DNA of 64,000 nucleotides from Pseudosulfitobacter pseudonitzschiae (GTDB lineage: Bacteria; Pseudomonadota; Alphaproteobacteria; Rhodobacterales; Rhodobacteraceae), in assembly GCF_900129395.1 (NCBI RefSeq), contig NZ_FQVP01000008.1, positions 62,001-126,000 of the forward strand. The letters are read 5' to 3'. The position numbers and the translations under genes were made by a program. Each line of letters starts with the position of its first letter. Within the stretch, counting starts at the first letter, position 1. Shown in pieces: positions 49,801-59,106 of this stretch. The notes beneath the pieces were generated by a model, which had not been told where the DNA came from, did no database searches, and worked only from the letters and a program-made list of their open reading frames with translations.

Positions 49801-50441
49801 TGGTCTTTCACCGCGAACACCTGCGCCTGTATCTGGTGACCGACCGGGACCTGTGCGCCAGACTGGGTGTCATCGAAACGGTGATGCAGGCCGTGGCGGG
49901 CGGGGTCACGATGGTGCAATTGCGCGACAAAACCGCGACCACGGCGCAACGTACGGACCTGGCGATTGCGCTCAAACATGCCCTGCGCGGCACGGATGTG
50001 CCTTTTGTCATCAACGACGACATCGACGCGGCTATCGCCGCAGATGCCGATGGGGCGCATATCGGTCAGGGGGACATCGCCCCCGCACAAGCCCGCACAT
50101 TGCTTGGGCGGGACAAGATCCTTGGGCTGTCCTGCGAAAGCGTGGAAATGGTCGAGGCCGCCGATGCGGCGCTGGTGGATTATCTGGGGCTGGGTCCGGT
50201 GTTCGGCACCGCCACAAAGGCAGATCATGCACAGCCTGTCGGGTTTGACGGGTTGGCACGGATGGTGGCCGCATCCAGCCTGCCCACCGTCGCGATCGGT
50301 GGCCTGAAAGCCGACCATATTGACAGCGTTCGGGCGGCCAATGCTGACGGCATGGCCGTCGTTTCGGCGATCTGCGGACAGTCCGATCCTTGTGCCGCCG
50401 CCCGCGCTTTTGCCCGTGCCCCGTCGGAGTGTGCCCCATGA
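49800..50441 (+). CDS. thiE: Thiamine phosphate synthase
   Basis: 213 residues, TIM-barrel. LYLVTDRDLC, GGVTMVQLRDK, VPFVINDDIDAA, GAHIGQGD, LGLSCES, YLGLGPVFGT.TK and VAIGGL match the family. Joins HMP pyrophosphate with thiazole phosphate. Overlaps both neighbours, so translation is likely coupled. Confidence 0.96.
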   Translation: MVFHREHLRLYLVTDRDLCARLGVIETVMQAVAGGVTMVQLRDKTATTAQRTDLAIALKHALRGTDVPFVINDDIDAAIAADADGAHIGQGDIAPAQARTLLGRDKILGLSCESVEMVEAADAALVDYLGLGPVFGTATKADHAQPVGFDGLARMVAASSLPTVAIGGLKADHIDSVRAANADGMAVVSAICGQSDPCAAARAFARAPSECAP

Positions 50442-51250
50442 TCCCCAATGTCCTGAGCATAGCCGGCTCCGATCCCTCAGGCGGGGCGGGCATTCAGGCC
50501 GATATCAAGTCGATTTCGGCAAACGGTGCCTTTGCGATGGCGGCCCTCACCGCATTGACCGCGCAGAACACCCAAGGTGTCAGCGATATTCATTTTGTGC
50601 CGCCGGCCTTCGTGCAAAGCCAGATCGACGCCATCTTTGCCGACATTCGTGTTGACGCGGCCAAGATCGGTATGATCGCGACAGCCGAAGTTGCGGCTGC
50701 CATTGCCCGGTCGTTGTCGGGGCACGCGGCCGTTCCCGTTGTGCTGGACCCGGTGATGATCGCCAAGGGCGGTGCGTCCCTGCTGCAAGAGGACGCCATC
50801 GCGGCGCTGCGAACCCTGCTTTTGCCGTTGGCGACGGTGCTGACGCCGAACCTGCCCGAGGCTGCGCAACTTCTGGGCGTCCGGGCCGCTGCCACGCGCG
50901 ATGAAATGGTAGAGCAGGGTCAGGCCCTGTGCGCGCTGGGTCCGCAAGCGGTCCTGATGAAAGGCGGTCATCTGGACGGAGCGACCAGCCCCGATTGCCT
51001 GGTCACAGCGCAGGACGCGATCTGGTTCGAGGCCCCGCGCATCCGAACCGCCAACACCCACGGCACGGGCTGCACCCTGTCCTCTGCGCTTGCGGCGCAA
51101 CTTGCAAAAGGGCTTGCGCCCGCTGCCGCCGCTTCTGCCGCGAAATCCTATGTCTCAACCGTTGTTGCCCGGGCGGGCGATTTGTCCGTGGGAACAGGCC
51201 ACGGGCCGACCCACCATTTCGCCAGCTTTTATGCCAATTCAAAAGGATGA
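50438..51250 (+). CDS. thiD: Hydroxymethylpyrimidine (phosphate) kinase
   Basis: 270 residues. NVLSIAGSDPSGGAGIQAD, ALTAQNTQGV, KIGMIATAEV, VLDPVMIAKGG, TPNLPEAAQLL and TANTHGTGCTLSSALAA are the classical ThiD motifs. Performs the two phosphorylations of HMP. ATGA overlap with thiE. Confidence 0.97.
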   Translation: MIPNVLSIAGSDPSGGAGIQADIKSISANGAFAMAALTALTAQNTQGVSDIHFVPPAFVQSQIDAIFADIRVDAAKIGMIATAEVAAAIARSLSGHAAVPVVLDPVMIAKGGASLLQEDAIAALRTLLLPLATVLTPNLPEAAQLLGVRAAATRDEMVEQGQALCALGPQAVLMKGGHLDGATSPDCLVTAQDAIWFEAPRIRTANTHGTGCTLSSALAAQLAKGLAPAAAASAAKSYVSTVVARAGDLSVGTGHGPTHHFASFYANSKG

Positions 51251-51254
51251 TCCG

Positions 51255-52193
51255 ATGAGATCTTTTATTCTTGCAGGCGCCCTGTCGCTGTGCGCCGCCC
51301 CGCTTTTTGCGCAGGATCAGGTTACCCTGTTGCTTGACTGGTTTGTAAACCCGGACCACGGGCCGGTTATCATCGCGCAGGAAAAGGGCTTTTTTGCCGA
51401 ACAGGATCTTGAGGTCGAGGTGATCGCGCCCGCCGATCCCGCCGCACCGCCAAAAATGGTCGCCGCAGGTCAGGCCGATCTGGCGATTTCCTACCAGCCG
51501 CAGTTGCACCTGCAAATTCACGAGGGCCTGCCGCTTCAACGGGTCGGCACGCTGGTGGCCACGCCGCTCAATTGTCTCTTGGTGCTCAAGGACGGGCCGA
51601 TTGCCACCCCTGCCGACCTGAAGGGCCGCAAGGTCGGCTATTCCGTCGGCGGTGTCGAAGAGGCGATGTTGGGGCAGATCCTGAAGACTCACGGGCTGTC
51701 GTCCAGCGACATTGAACTGATCAACGTCAACTGGTCGATGTCCCCTTCGCTGATGTCAGGGCAGGTGGACGCGGTGATCGGCGCGTTTCGCAATTTCGAA
51801 CTGAACCAGATGGAGATCGAAGGCGTGCCGGGCCGCTGTTTCTTCGTCGAGGAAGAGGGCCTGCCACCCTATGACGAACTGATCTACGTGGCGCACAGGG
51901 ACACGATGGATGTTGATATGATCCAACGGTTCCTTGCGGCCACCGAAAAGGCGACGCAATACATCATCAACCACCCCGACGAGAGCTGGGAGCTGTTTGC
52001 AGCCACGGCGCCCGAGTTGAACGACACGCTGAACGCGGCGGCGTGGGTGGATACCGTGCCCCGTTTTGCCCTGCGACCCGCCGCGATGGATGCCGGTCGC
52101 TACGCCAGGTTCGAGAGGTTCCTGAATGACGCGGGCCTGACGGATGCGATCCTGCCGGTCGGCACAATCGCCATTGACGTGACCGCGCCATGA
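51255..52193 (+). CDS. thiY: ABC substrate-binding protein for a thiamine pyrimidine precursor
   Basis: 312 residues. Signal peptide MRSFILAGALSLCAAPLFAQ, then the NMT1/THI5-like fold (LLLDWFVNPDHGPVIIAQEKG; DLAISYQPQLHLQIHEGLP). Such proteins bind formylaminopyrimidine (ThiY). Neighbours tenA and ThiXZ-type transport genes support this. ATG at 51255 has AAGGATGA upstream. Confidence 0.88.
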   Translation: MRSFILAGALSLCAAPLFAQDQVTLLLDWFVNPDHGPVIIAQEKGFFAEQDLEVEVIAPADPAAPPKMVAAGQADLAISYQPQLHLQIHEGLPLQRVGTLVATPLNCLLVLKDGPIATPADLKGRKVGYSVGGVEEAMLGQILKTHGLSSSDIELINVNWSMSPSLMSGQVDAVIGAFRNFELNQMEIEGVPGRCFFVEEEGLPPYDELIYVAHRDTMDVDMIQRFLAATEKATQYIINHPDESWELFAATAPELNDTLNAAAWVDTVPRFALRPAAMDAGRYARFERFLNDAGLTDAILPVGTIAIDVTAP

Positions 52194-52876
52194 CCGGCGT
52201 AGCTTACGGAGCCGCCTTTGCGCATTGGCGGGACGGGTGTGGCGACGGGTGGCGGGCCTATACACATCATGCCTTTGTCGAGGGGTTGGAGCGCGGTTCG
52301 CTGCCGCGGGCGGCGTTCCTGCATTATCTTGTACAGGATTACCTGTTTTTGGTACATTTTGCCCGGGCTTGGTCGCTTGGCGTGGTCAAGGCCGAGACGC
52401 TGGACGAAATGAAAACCTGCGCCAGTACGGTCGATGCGCTGGTCAATCACGAGATGTCCTTGCACGTCAAAATCTGCGCCGAGGCTGGAATTGACGAGGC
52501 CACGCTGTTTGCCGCAACCGAAGAGATCGAGAACGTCGCCTACACGCGCTACGTAATGGATGCAGGGCTGCAAGGGGATTTCCTGGACCTGATGGCCGCC
52601 CTTGCGCCCTGCTGTTTTGGCTATGGCGAGATCGGTGCGCGGCTGGATGGTTCTGCCGATGCGCAAACTCCCTATCGGGACTGGATCGAAACCTATGCCG
52701 ATGAGGACTATCAAGGTGTCATGGCCTCTGTCGGACAGATGATAGACGCGGCGGTCCTGCGCCGTCTGGGGCCTGACTTTGCCAAATCCGCGCGCTGGCC
52801 TGCGTTGCAGGACCGCTTTGCCACTGCAACCCGTCTGGAAGTCGCCTTCTGGGACATGGGATTGCGCGGGGCGTGA
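52190..52876 (+). CDS. tenA: Aminopyrimidine aminohydrolase, TenA family
   Basis: 228 residues, all-helical heme-oxygenase-like fold. The catalytic Cys is in LAPCCFGYGEIG (about residue 141), with YLVQDYLFL and the tail WDMGL typical of TenA. Converts degraded thiamine pyrimidine to HMP. It lies between the thiY-type binding protein and the transporter genes, so imported precursor is processed at once. Confidence 0.92.
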   Translation: MTGVAYGAAFAHWRDGCGDGWRAYTHHAFVEGLERGSLPRAAFLHYLVQDYLFLVHFARAWSLGVVKAETLDEMKTCASTVDALVNHEMSLHVKICAEAGIDEATLFAATEEIENVAYTRYVMDAGLQGDFLDLMAALAPCCFGYGEIGARLDGSADAQTPYRDWIETYADEDYQGVMASVGQMIDAAVLRRLGPDFAKSARWPALQDRFATATRLEVAFWDMGLRGA

Positions 52877-53598
52877 TGCAGGCCCCCGCGATACAGCTTT
52901 CGGGGTCCTATCATATCGACGGCACCTGCCTGTTTGCGCCCATTGATATGACCTTGCCCGCTGGGGAATGGACCTGTGTTCTGGGGCGGTCGGGCGTGGG
53001 AAAGTCCACGATCCTGCGCCTGATCGCCGGTGTGCGCTGTGCGGGCGATTTTCAGGGGGCAATCACTGCCTCGGACAGGCGGCCGCTGGAGGGGCGCGTC
53101 AGCGTGATGGCGCAATCGGACTTGCTGTTGCCATGGCTTAGCGTTCTGGAAAACACGGTGCTGGGCGCGCGGTTGCGCGGCGAGGTGCCGGATTTGCGAA
53201 GGGCCGCCAATCTGCTGGAGCGGGTCGGCCTGGCGCGCCATGCGGACAAGAGGCCCGACTCGTTGTCCGGCGGGATGCGACAGCGCGCCGCCCTTGCGCG
53301 CACGCTGATGGAGGACAGGCCCGTCGTGCTGCTGGACGAGCCGTTTTCGGCGCTGGACGCTGGCACACGCGCCGATATGCAGGACCTTGCCGCCGGGCTG
53401 CTGAAGGACAGAACAGTTCTGTTGGTGACACATGATCCGGCAGAGGCGGTGCGGCTGGGGCACCAGATCATCGTCCTGACCGCCGATGCGGCACAGCCGT
53501 GGACGCCGCCGTCGTTGCCCCCGATCCGGGATCAATACGCCCCGGACACCGTTGCGTGTCAGGCGCAGTTGCTGGCTCATCTGAGGCGGGCACGATGA
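52876..53598 (+). CDS. thiZ: ABC transporter ATP-binding protein (ThiZ-like)
   Basis: 240 residues. Walker A LGRSGVGKST, Q loop VMAQSD, signature LSGGMRQRAALART, Walker B VVLLDEPFSALDA, switch His VTHD. Energises uptake of the ThiY ligand. A GTG at 52873 is an alternative start. Confidence 0.9.
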   Translation: MQAPAIQLSGSYHIDGTCLFAPIDMTLPAGEWTCVLGRSGVGKSTILRLIAGVRCAGDFQGAITASDRRPLEGRVSVMAQSDLLLPWLSVLENTVLGARLRGEVPDLRRAANLLERVGLARHADKRPDSLSGGMRQRAALARTLMEDRPVVLLDEPFSALDAGTRADMQDLAAGLLKDRTVLLVTHDPAEAVRLGHQIIVLTADAAQPWTPPSLPPIRDQYAPDTVACQAQLLAHLRRAR

Positions 53599-54326
53599 CA
53601 GGCCTGCGGTACGCATTCGCAGCGGCAGGTTTTACGCTCTTGCTGTGGCAGGGGATCGTCTGGATTACTGGCGTGCCGCCGTTTATCCTGCCTTCGCCCG
53701 TGCGGGTGGGGCAGGCGGCCTATGCCAACCGGATGCTGATTGCCGAAAACGCATGGGTGACCGCATGTGAAGTCGGCCTTGCCCTGATCATCGGCACCGT
53801 GTTGGGGGCGCTCACCGCCATCCGACTGGCGGCATCTCCGCGCCTGCATCGTTTGCTGACACCGATGCTGATCTTTACGCAGGCGGTGCCGGTATTTGCG
53901 CTGGCACCCATCCTGACGCTCTGGTTCGGCTATGGCATTGCCTCCAAGGTCGTCATGGCCGTCCTGATCATCTATTTCCCGGTCACTTCCGCCTTTTACG
54001 ACGGGCTGACACGGGTGCCTGTGGGGATATTGGACATGGCCCGGACCATGGGCGGAACCGAGTGGCAGATCATGCGCCGGATCAAGATCCCCCATGCCTT
54101 GCCTTCCTTAGGAACCGGCCTGAAGCTGGCTGCTGTATATGCCCCCATTGGTGCCGTCATTGGCGAATGGGTCGGGGCGTCCAAGGGATTGGGATATCTG
54201 ATGCTGCTGGCAAACGGGCGGGCAAAGACGGATTTGATGTTCGCCAGCCTGTTTACGCTGGCCATCATGACGCTGCTTTTGCACATCGCCGTGACCAAGG
54301 TTTCGGACCGTCTGAGCCGATACTGA
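53595..54326 (+). CDS. thiX: ABC transporter permease (ThiX-like)
   Basis: 243 residues, about six helices. The coupling-helix EAA motif is present (ILDMARTMGGTEWQIMRRIKIPHALPS). ATGA overlap with the ATPase gene. Last gene of the riboswitch-controlled operon. Confidence 0.9.
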   Translation: MTGLRYAFAAAGFTLLLWQGIVWITGVPPFILPSPVRVGQAAYANRMLIAENAWVTACEVGLALIIGTVLGALTAIRLAASPRLHRLLTPMLIFTQAVPVFALAPILTLWFGYGIASKVVMAVLIIYFPVTSAFYDGLTRVPVGILDMARTMGGTEWQIMRRIKIPHALPSLGTGLKLAAVYAPIGAVIGEWVGASKGLGYLMLLANGRAKTDLMFASLFTLAIMTLLLHIAVTKVSDRLSRY

Positions 54327-54341
54327 GGGCCGGTGTGCCCG

Positions 54342-55124
54342 TTACGACCCAGTGCCAGGGGGGTGTTTCTGCGCCGCGATGTTGCGCCGCATCAGGCGCT
54401 GGTACAGCCCGGGAGACGCGCGCATGATCAGCGCGGCAAGGCGGGCGACGCGGCCAACGGGGATGAATTCACGCCCCTTTACAACGCCGCTCAGGATCAC
54501 CGAGGCGGCTGCTTGTGGTGACATATAGTCGATCCCGTCCGCCGCAGAGCCGGGCCGCACGATCCCGTCATCGGTGATCTCGGGATTGCCGATGTTTGTC
54601 GCCACGAAACTGGGCGCGGCGATCAGGCAACGCACGCCGTATGCGGCCTCTTCTGAGCGGAGGGACGTGAAAAAACCCTGCAATGCGTGTTTCGACGCGG
54701 CATAGGCGGTGCGCCCGTGCAAGGGCGCGAAACCGGCAACCGACGAGATGGCAAGGTGCGTGCCTTTGCTGTCGCGAAGCGGCACGAGGAACGCCTGCGC
54801 CATCGTCACCGCGGCGAAATAGTTGATCTCAAAGACCTTCCGGTGACTTGGCATGTCGGCCTGCGCAAACATGCCAATCTGGGACACGCCGGCGTTGTAG
54901 ATCACCATGTCGATCGAAGGCCGCGCGGCGATGATCTGCGCGGCGGCCTGCGTCAAAGCCCTTGCGTCTGTCAGGTCAACGGCCACGGGAGTGCGGCTGG
55001 GCGAAGGCTTCAACCCGCGAATGTCGATGTCCATCAACACGCAATGCCAGCCCTGTGCCTCCAGTTGCGTGGCCAGCGCCCGACCCAATCCGCCGTTGCC
55101 ACCTGATATGACAGCCGTCTTCAT
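54342..55124 (-). CDS. Short-chain dehydrogenase/reductase
   Basis: 260 residues. Cofactor motif SGGNGGLG, NAG motif VIYNAGVSQ, active-site Ser in ISSVAG and YAASK. Classical SDR; substrate unknown. Start at 55124 overlaps the upstream epimerase stop (ATGA). Part of the operon 58256-54342. Confidence 0.9.
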   Translation of the reverse strand: MKTAVISGGNGGLGRALATQLEAQGWHCVLMDIDIRGLKPSPSRTPVAVDLTDARALTQAAAQIIAARPSIDMVIYNAGVSQIGMFAQADMPSHRKVFEINYFAAVTMAQAFLVPLRDSKGTHLAISSVAGFAPLHGRTAYAASKHALQGFFTSLRSEEAAYGVRCLIAAPSFVATNIGNPEITDDGIVRPGSAADGIDYMSPQAAASVILSGVVKGREFIPVGRVARLAALIMRASPGLYQRLMRRNIAAQKHPPGTGS

Positions 55125-56050
55125 AGGCCCGCCTCGGTCTTCCACAAATCGAACACTTGCGCCGAAGTCAGTTGGGGCGTGTAGCCAAACACGTTCTTCA
55201 GGCGCGTGTTGTCCAGAACGGGCCGGTATTGCAGGAACCGGACCTGCTCGGGTCCGTATTGCGACAGCCCCAATGGGTGGGCGACGGCCAACGCCGCCTT
55301 CAAAGCCGCGGCGGGAAGGCGCAGAACCGGCTTGCCAAGCGCCTGTGCGAGGTCATCGACCGTCAGCCAGCCATCGCCAGCCACGTTGTAAATGCCCGCA
55401 GGGCCAGCCGTGGCAGCGCGTTCCACGATGCGGGCCAGGTCCTGGGTCCAGATGAACACGAAAGGGCTATCGCAGTTGCGGATCGCCAGCAGTCTTTTGC
55501 GCCGGAAGAGGGCGGCGATCTGGTTGTCGGTGTCCGCGCCCAGCACGGTGCCCACGCGCAGAACGACCTGTTCCAGCGCTGGGTGGTCGTGCCGCGCATC
55601 GGCCAGGATTTCCTCGACCTGACGTTTGTGGTCGGCATAGGCGAATTCCGGGTTGCCACGGCACGACGCGTCCTCGGTCAACGGCACCGGATTGTCGGCG
55701 TGATAGCCGTAGGCCGCGCCGGAGCTGGTAACGACCAACCGTTTGACCCCATGCGCGACACAGGCCGCCACGACGTTGCGCGTGCCGGTGACATCCACGG
55801 CAAAGGCCTGTGTGCGGGTCATGTCGGGGGGCGGGGTCACGATTGAGGCCAGATGCACGACCACATCGGGCCGCTCGGCGCCGACCACCGTGTCGGGGTC
55901 GCTGGTGGTCACATCCATGCGCCGGAAGGTCACGTGCGGTGGCAGGGTGGCGCGGTCCAGGTCGGTTGCGATGACATCGTGGCCCGCCAAGGCCCCGACC
56001 AAGGCGCGCCCGACCATGCCTGCGGCTCCGGTGATCAGGATGCGGGTCAT
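55121..56050 (-). CDS. NAD-dependent epimerase/dehydratase family protein
   Basis: 309 residues, extended SDR: ILITGAAGMVGRAL, DVVVHLAS, TSSGAAYG and YADHK (Tyr-Lys pair). Substrate unknown. ATGA overlap with both neighbours. Confidence 0.88.
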   Translation of the reverse strand: MTRILITGAAGMVGRALVGALAGHDVIATDLDRATLPPHVTFRRMDVTTSDPDTVVGAERPDVVVHLASIVTPPPDMTRTQAFAVDVTGTRNVVAACVAHGVKRLVVTSSGAAYGYHADNPVPLTEDASCRGNPEFAYADHKRQVEEILADARHDHPALEQVVLRVGTVLGADTDNQIAALFRRKRLLAIRNCDSPFVFIWTQDLARIVERAATAGPAGIYNVAGDGWLTVDDLAQALGKPVLRLPAAALKAALAVAHPLGLSQYGPEQVRFLQYRPVLDNTRLKNVFGYTPQLTSAQVFDLWKTEAGL

Positions 56051-56943
56051 CGGGCTGCCCGCGTGCGCGACATAAGCTGGGCCAGCAGCAGTCCCGATAT
56101 CGCATGCCAGATGCCCCAGAAAGCGGCGACAATCGCCATGCCGCCCAAGCCCCCGAAAAAGCCGAAGATCAGGACCAGCCCGAGGCCCGAGTTCTGAATG
56201 CCCGTTTCGATCGTCACGGCCTTGCGGTCAAAGGGCGACAGCCCTGCAAGGGTGGCCAATGCGTAGCCACCGCCCAACCCCAGCGCGTTGTGGACGATCA
56301 CCAATCCGGCAATGCCGCCGGCGAAGGCCAGAAAAATGGACCAGTTTGCGGCAAGGGCGATGACGATAAAGCCCACGAAGATGGCCATGGATATCCATTG
56401 CAGCGGTTTGCGCAACCGGGCGGTCAGCGCGGGGTGTTTGCGGTTCAGCGTCAGGCCGAGGATCAGCGGCAGGATCAACATCAGCCCCACAGTGATCGCA
56501 ATGTTCACCGGATCAATCTGCGTGCTGCGCAAAAGGCTGGCCGAGGGCGGATAGAGGCTGCCCCAGAATGCGATATTGGCAGGGGTCAGCAGGATTGCCC
56601 CGACGGTGGAAAACGCCGTCATCGACACCGACAGTGCCGTGTTCCCGCCCGCCCTGTGCGTGATGAAATTCGAGATGTTTCCGCCCGGACAGGCCGCAAC
56701 CAGGATCAGTCCCAGCGCCACCGAGGCCTGTGGTTGCACCACGATGACCAACAGGTAGGTCAGGACCGGCAGCAACAGGAATTGTGATATCAGCCCGATG
56801 ATCAGCGGCTTGGGCGCCTTGGTGAACGCCCGGAAATCGCTGGGTTTCAGATCAATGGCGATTGAAAACATCACAACCGCCAGAATGCAGTTGAGCAACA
56901 TCAACGATCCGGCCGAGAATGAGACGACGGCGTCATCCATCAT
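56047..56943 (-). CDS. Bile acid:sodium symporter (BASS) family transporter
   Basis: 298 residues, nine to ten membrane helices. The motifs LVAACPGGNISNFITHRAGGN and ETGIQNSGLGLVLI are typical of BASS/ACR3-like Na+-dependent transporters. Cargo unknown; possibly an organic acid or sterol-like substrate processed by the neighbouring oxidoreductases (inference). Confidence 0.85.
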   Translation of the reverse strand: MMDDAVVSFSAGSLMLLNCILAVVMFSIAIDLKPSDFRAFTKAPKPLIIGLISQFLLLPVLTYLLVIVVQPQASVALGLILVAACPGGNISNFITHRAGGNTALSVSMTAFSTVGAILLTPANIAFWGSLYPPSASLLRSTQIDPVNIAITVGLMLILPLILGLTLNRKHPALTARLRKPLQWISMAIFVGFIVIALAANWSIFLAFAGGIAGLVIVHNALGLGGGYALATLAGLSPFDRKAVTIETGIQNSGLGLVLIFGFFGGLGGMAIVAAFWGIWHAISGLLLAQLMSRTRAAR

Positions 56944-58256
56944 GGCTGATCACCTGCCAGTTTTGCGATCCAGCCGGTGACAGCTTTGCGGTAGGTGGCC
57001 TTGTCGACGTAATAGGCCATGCGGGGCAATTCGATATAATTCATGCCGCCAGTGGCCCGTGTGAACCCCCGCGCCTTTGTGTCCTGCAGGGTTTTCGCCG
57101 CGGGGGTGCCCTGTCGCAGCCCCTTGATATAGCGCACGACCATCTCGGCCTGTTCGTGCCGCCCCTGCCAGCCCAGCCCCGAGGCTTCGACCATGCCCAA
57201 CACGAACAGGTCGTCACGCTCGGGATGCATGCAGTTCAGGTAAAGATGCGGCGCATCGCCCTGCCAGTTCAGGAGTGCTTTGTCGATGAACGGATAGTCG
57301 AGCCTGTAGCCCGTAGCGGCGAGGATCATGTCGTAATCCGCGCTGGTGCCATCTTTGAAATGCACCGTTTGCCCGTCAAAACGCTTAATATCCGGACGCA
57401 CCGTCAGATCGCCGTGACCTGCGTGGTACAAAACCAACGAGTTCACGACCGGATGGCTTTCGTACAGTTTGTAGTCCGGCTTGGGGAAGCCGTATTTCTG
57501 CGGGTTGCCGATGAACCACTTCAGGATCGTTCCATCCACGATCCGTTTAAGCGCCATGGGCAGCTTGATCGCCCCGCCCATCGTATCGGCGGGTTTGCCA
57601 AAGATGTATTTGGGCACAAAGTAATATCCCCGCCGCATCGACAAATCGCACGACAGCCCGTGATGGATGGCATCGACAGCGATGTCACAGCCCGAGTTGC
57701 CCGCGCCGATCACCAGCACGCGCTTGCCGTCGAACTGGCTGGCGGTACGGTATTGTGAGGAGTGGATCAGCTCGCCACTGAATTCGCCCTTGAACATGGG
57801 CAAGTTCGGCGTGCTGAGCGTGCCGTTTGCGATCAGCAGGCCGGAGAAGTCCTGGGCATGTTCACCTTGGGCATCTTGCCATGTCACCCGCCAACCGTCA
57901 CCCGGTCCGCCCAGCGGCACGCAGGACAACACCCTGGCCCCGAAACGGTAGTGGCGGTTCAGGTCGAAAGCTTCTGCAAATGCTTCGAAATACCGCTTCA
58001 TCTCGCGGTGCGACGGATATTCGGCCGCGTCGTCGCGCATCGGGAAATCTGCGAATTCGGTCATTCTTTTTGACGAGATCAGATGAGCAGATTCGTACAT
58101 TGTCGAAAGCGGGCCATCTATGTCCCACAAGCCGCCGACACCGGAATGCAGCTCGAACCCCTGAAAGGCTACACCGTTCTCGGACAGCAGCTTGGCCGCC
58201 GCCAGACCCATTGGGCCGGCCCCGATCAAGGCGAACTGCGCACCTGTGCCTGTCAT
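56940..58256 (-). CDS. Flavin-containing monooxygenase
   Basis: 438 residues. FAD motif IGAGPMGLAA, second dinucleotide motif VIGAGNSGCD, and the FMO/Baeyer-Villiger motif F-x-G-x3-H-x3-Y as FSGELIHSSQY. First gene of the four-gene operon, divergent from a TetR gene that probably controls it. Substrate unknown. Confidence 0.88.
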   Translation of the reverse strand: MTGTGAQFALIGAGPMGLAAAKLLSENGVAFQGFELHSGVGGLWDIDGPLSTMYESAHLISSKRMTEFADFPMRDDAAEYPSHREMKRYFEAFAEAFDLNRHYRFGARVLSCVPLGGPGDGWRVTWQDAQGEHAQDFSGLLIANGTLSTPNLPMFKGEFSGELIHSSQYRTASQFDGKRVLVIGAGNSGCDIAVDAIHHGLSCDLSMRRGYYFVPKYIFGKPADTMGGAIKLPMALKRIVDGTILKWFIGNPQKYGFPKPDYKLYESHPVVNSLVLYHAGHGDLTVRPDIKRFDGQTVHFKDGTSADYDMILAATGYRLDYPFIDKALLNWQGDAPHLYLNCMHPERDDLFVLGMVEASGLGWQGRHEQAEMVVRYIKGLRQGTPAAKTLQDTKARGFTRATGGMNYIELPRMAYYVDKATYRKAVTGWIAKLAGDQP

Positions 58257-58280
58257 ATCTTCCTCCCGTATGTTTTTAGA

Positions 58281-58296
58281 TTGAACAAATGTTCAA
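58281..58296. promoter_or_regulatory. Palindromic operator between FMO operon and tetR
   Basis: TTGAACA-AA-TGTTCAA, a perfect 7-bp inverted repeat with a two-base spacer in the 59-base divergent gap. Likely TetR-type binding site for the adjacent regulator. Confidence 0.6.
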
Positions 58297-58315
58297 AATA
58301 AGGCAAGATTAAATA

Positions 58316-58963
58316 ATGAAGCCAGATCAAGCCACTGATAAGAAACGTAAAAGAGCGCCCTCCAAGCGATCCTTGGCGACGCGTGAACGGGTTCTTGATG
58401 CGGCAGAACTGGTGTTTGCCCACCGCGGTTTCGACGGTGCCACGATTCGTGACATCGCAGCCGAAGCGGGGGAGCCTATCGGCACGATCCACCATCACGG
58501 TGGCGGCAAAGAGGCGCTGTTTCAACAGGCTGTGGCGCGCCGCGCCGAGACCTTGTCGCGCGCACGTCTGCAATCGCTGGAACAGGCGAAGGGCAGCGGC
58601 ACATTGTCCCTGAATGGAATTCTGGACGCCTTTATGCGGCCCTTCTTTGCCCTGTCGGAAGAAGAGCCGGGGTGGCGGAACTATGCACGTCTGGTTGCTT
58701 TCGTGTCGGTCGATGACCGTTGGCGGGAAATCTCCGGGCAATGTTTCGATCCGACCGCCACGATTTTTATCGAGGAAATCCTGTTGCAGCTGCCGCATGC
58801 GTCCAGACAGCAGGTCGCCGAAAGCTTTGTTTTTTCTGTTTCGGCCATGCTCGCGTTGCTGACCTCGAAGAACCGGATTGGTGACTTGGGGGCCGGCGGA
58901 TCGACCGAGCAGGATCAGCTTGCCCATCTTGTCCGCTTTTGCGCTGCCGGGTTTGCAAGCTGA
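58316..58963 (+). CDS. TetR family transcriptional regulator
   Basis: 215 residues. N-terminal TetR HTH (TRERVLDAAELVFAHRGFDG, ATIRDIAAEAGEPIGTIHHH). The C-terminal domain resembles CerR-type ligand-binding parts. Divergent from the FMO operon. The ligand is unknown. Confidence 0.9.
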   Translation: MKPDQATDKKRKRAPSKRSLATRERVLDAAELVFAHRGFDGATIRDIAAEAGEPIGTIHHHGGGKEALFQQAVARRAETLSRARLQSLEQAKGSGTLSLNGILDAFMRPFFALSEEEPGWRNYARLVAFVSVDDRWREISGQCFDPTATIFIEEILLQLPHASRQQVAESFVFSVSAMLALLTSKNRIGDLGAGGSTEQDQLAHLVRFCAAGFAS

Positions 58964-59106
58964 CGCAAAGCGGCGGGCGACGATTTCAACCACATTGCTT
59001 ACCTTGAGGCCGGTATTCGGTGCTGTTAGGCTGATTTCTGTCGCGCCCGGCCCTGTGTTGCTTTGATTGCGCCGCGTCACGACATAACCAACTGAAAGTC
59101 CCTGCC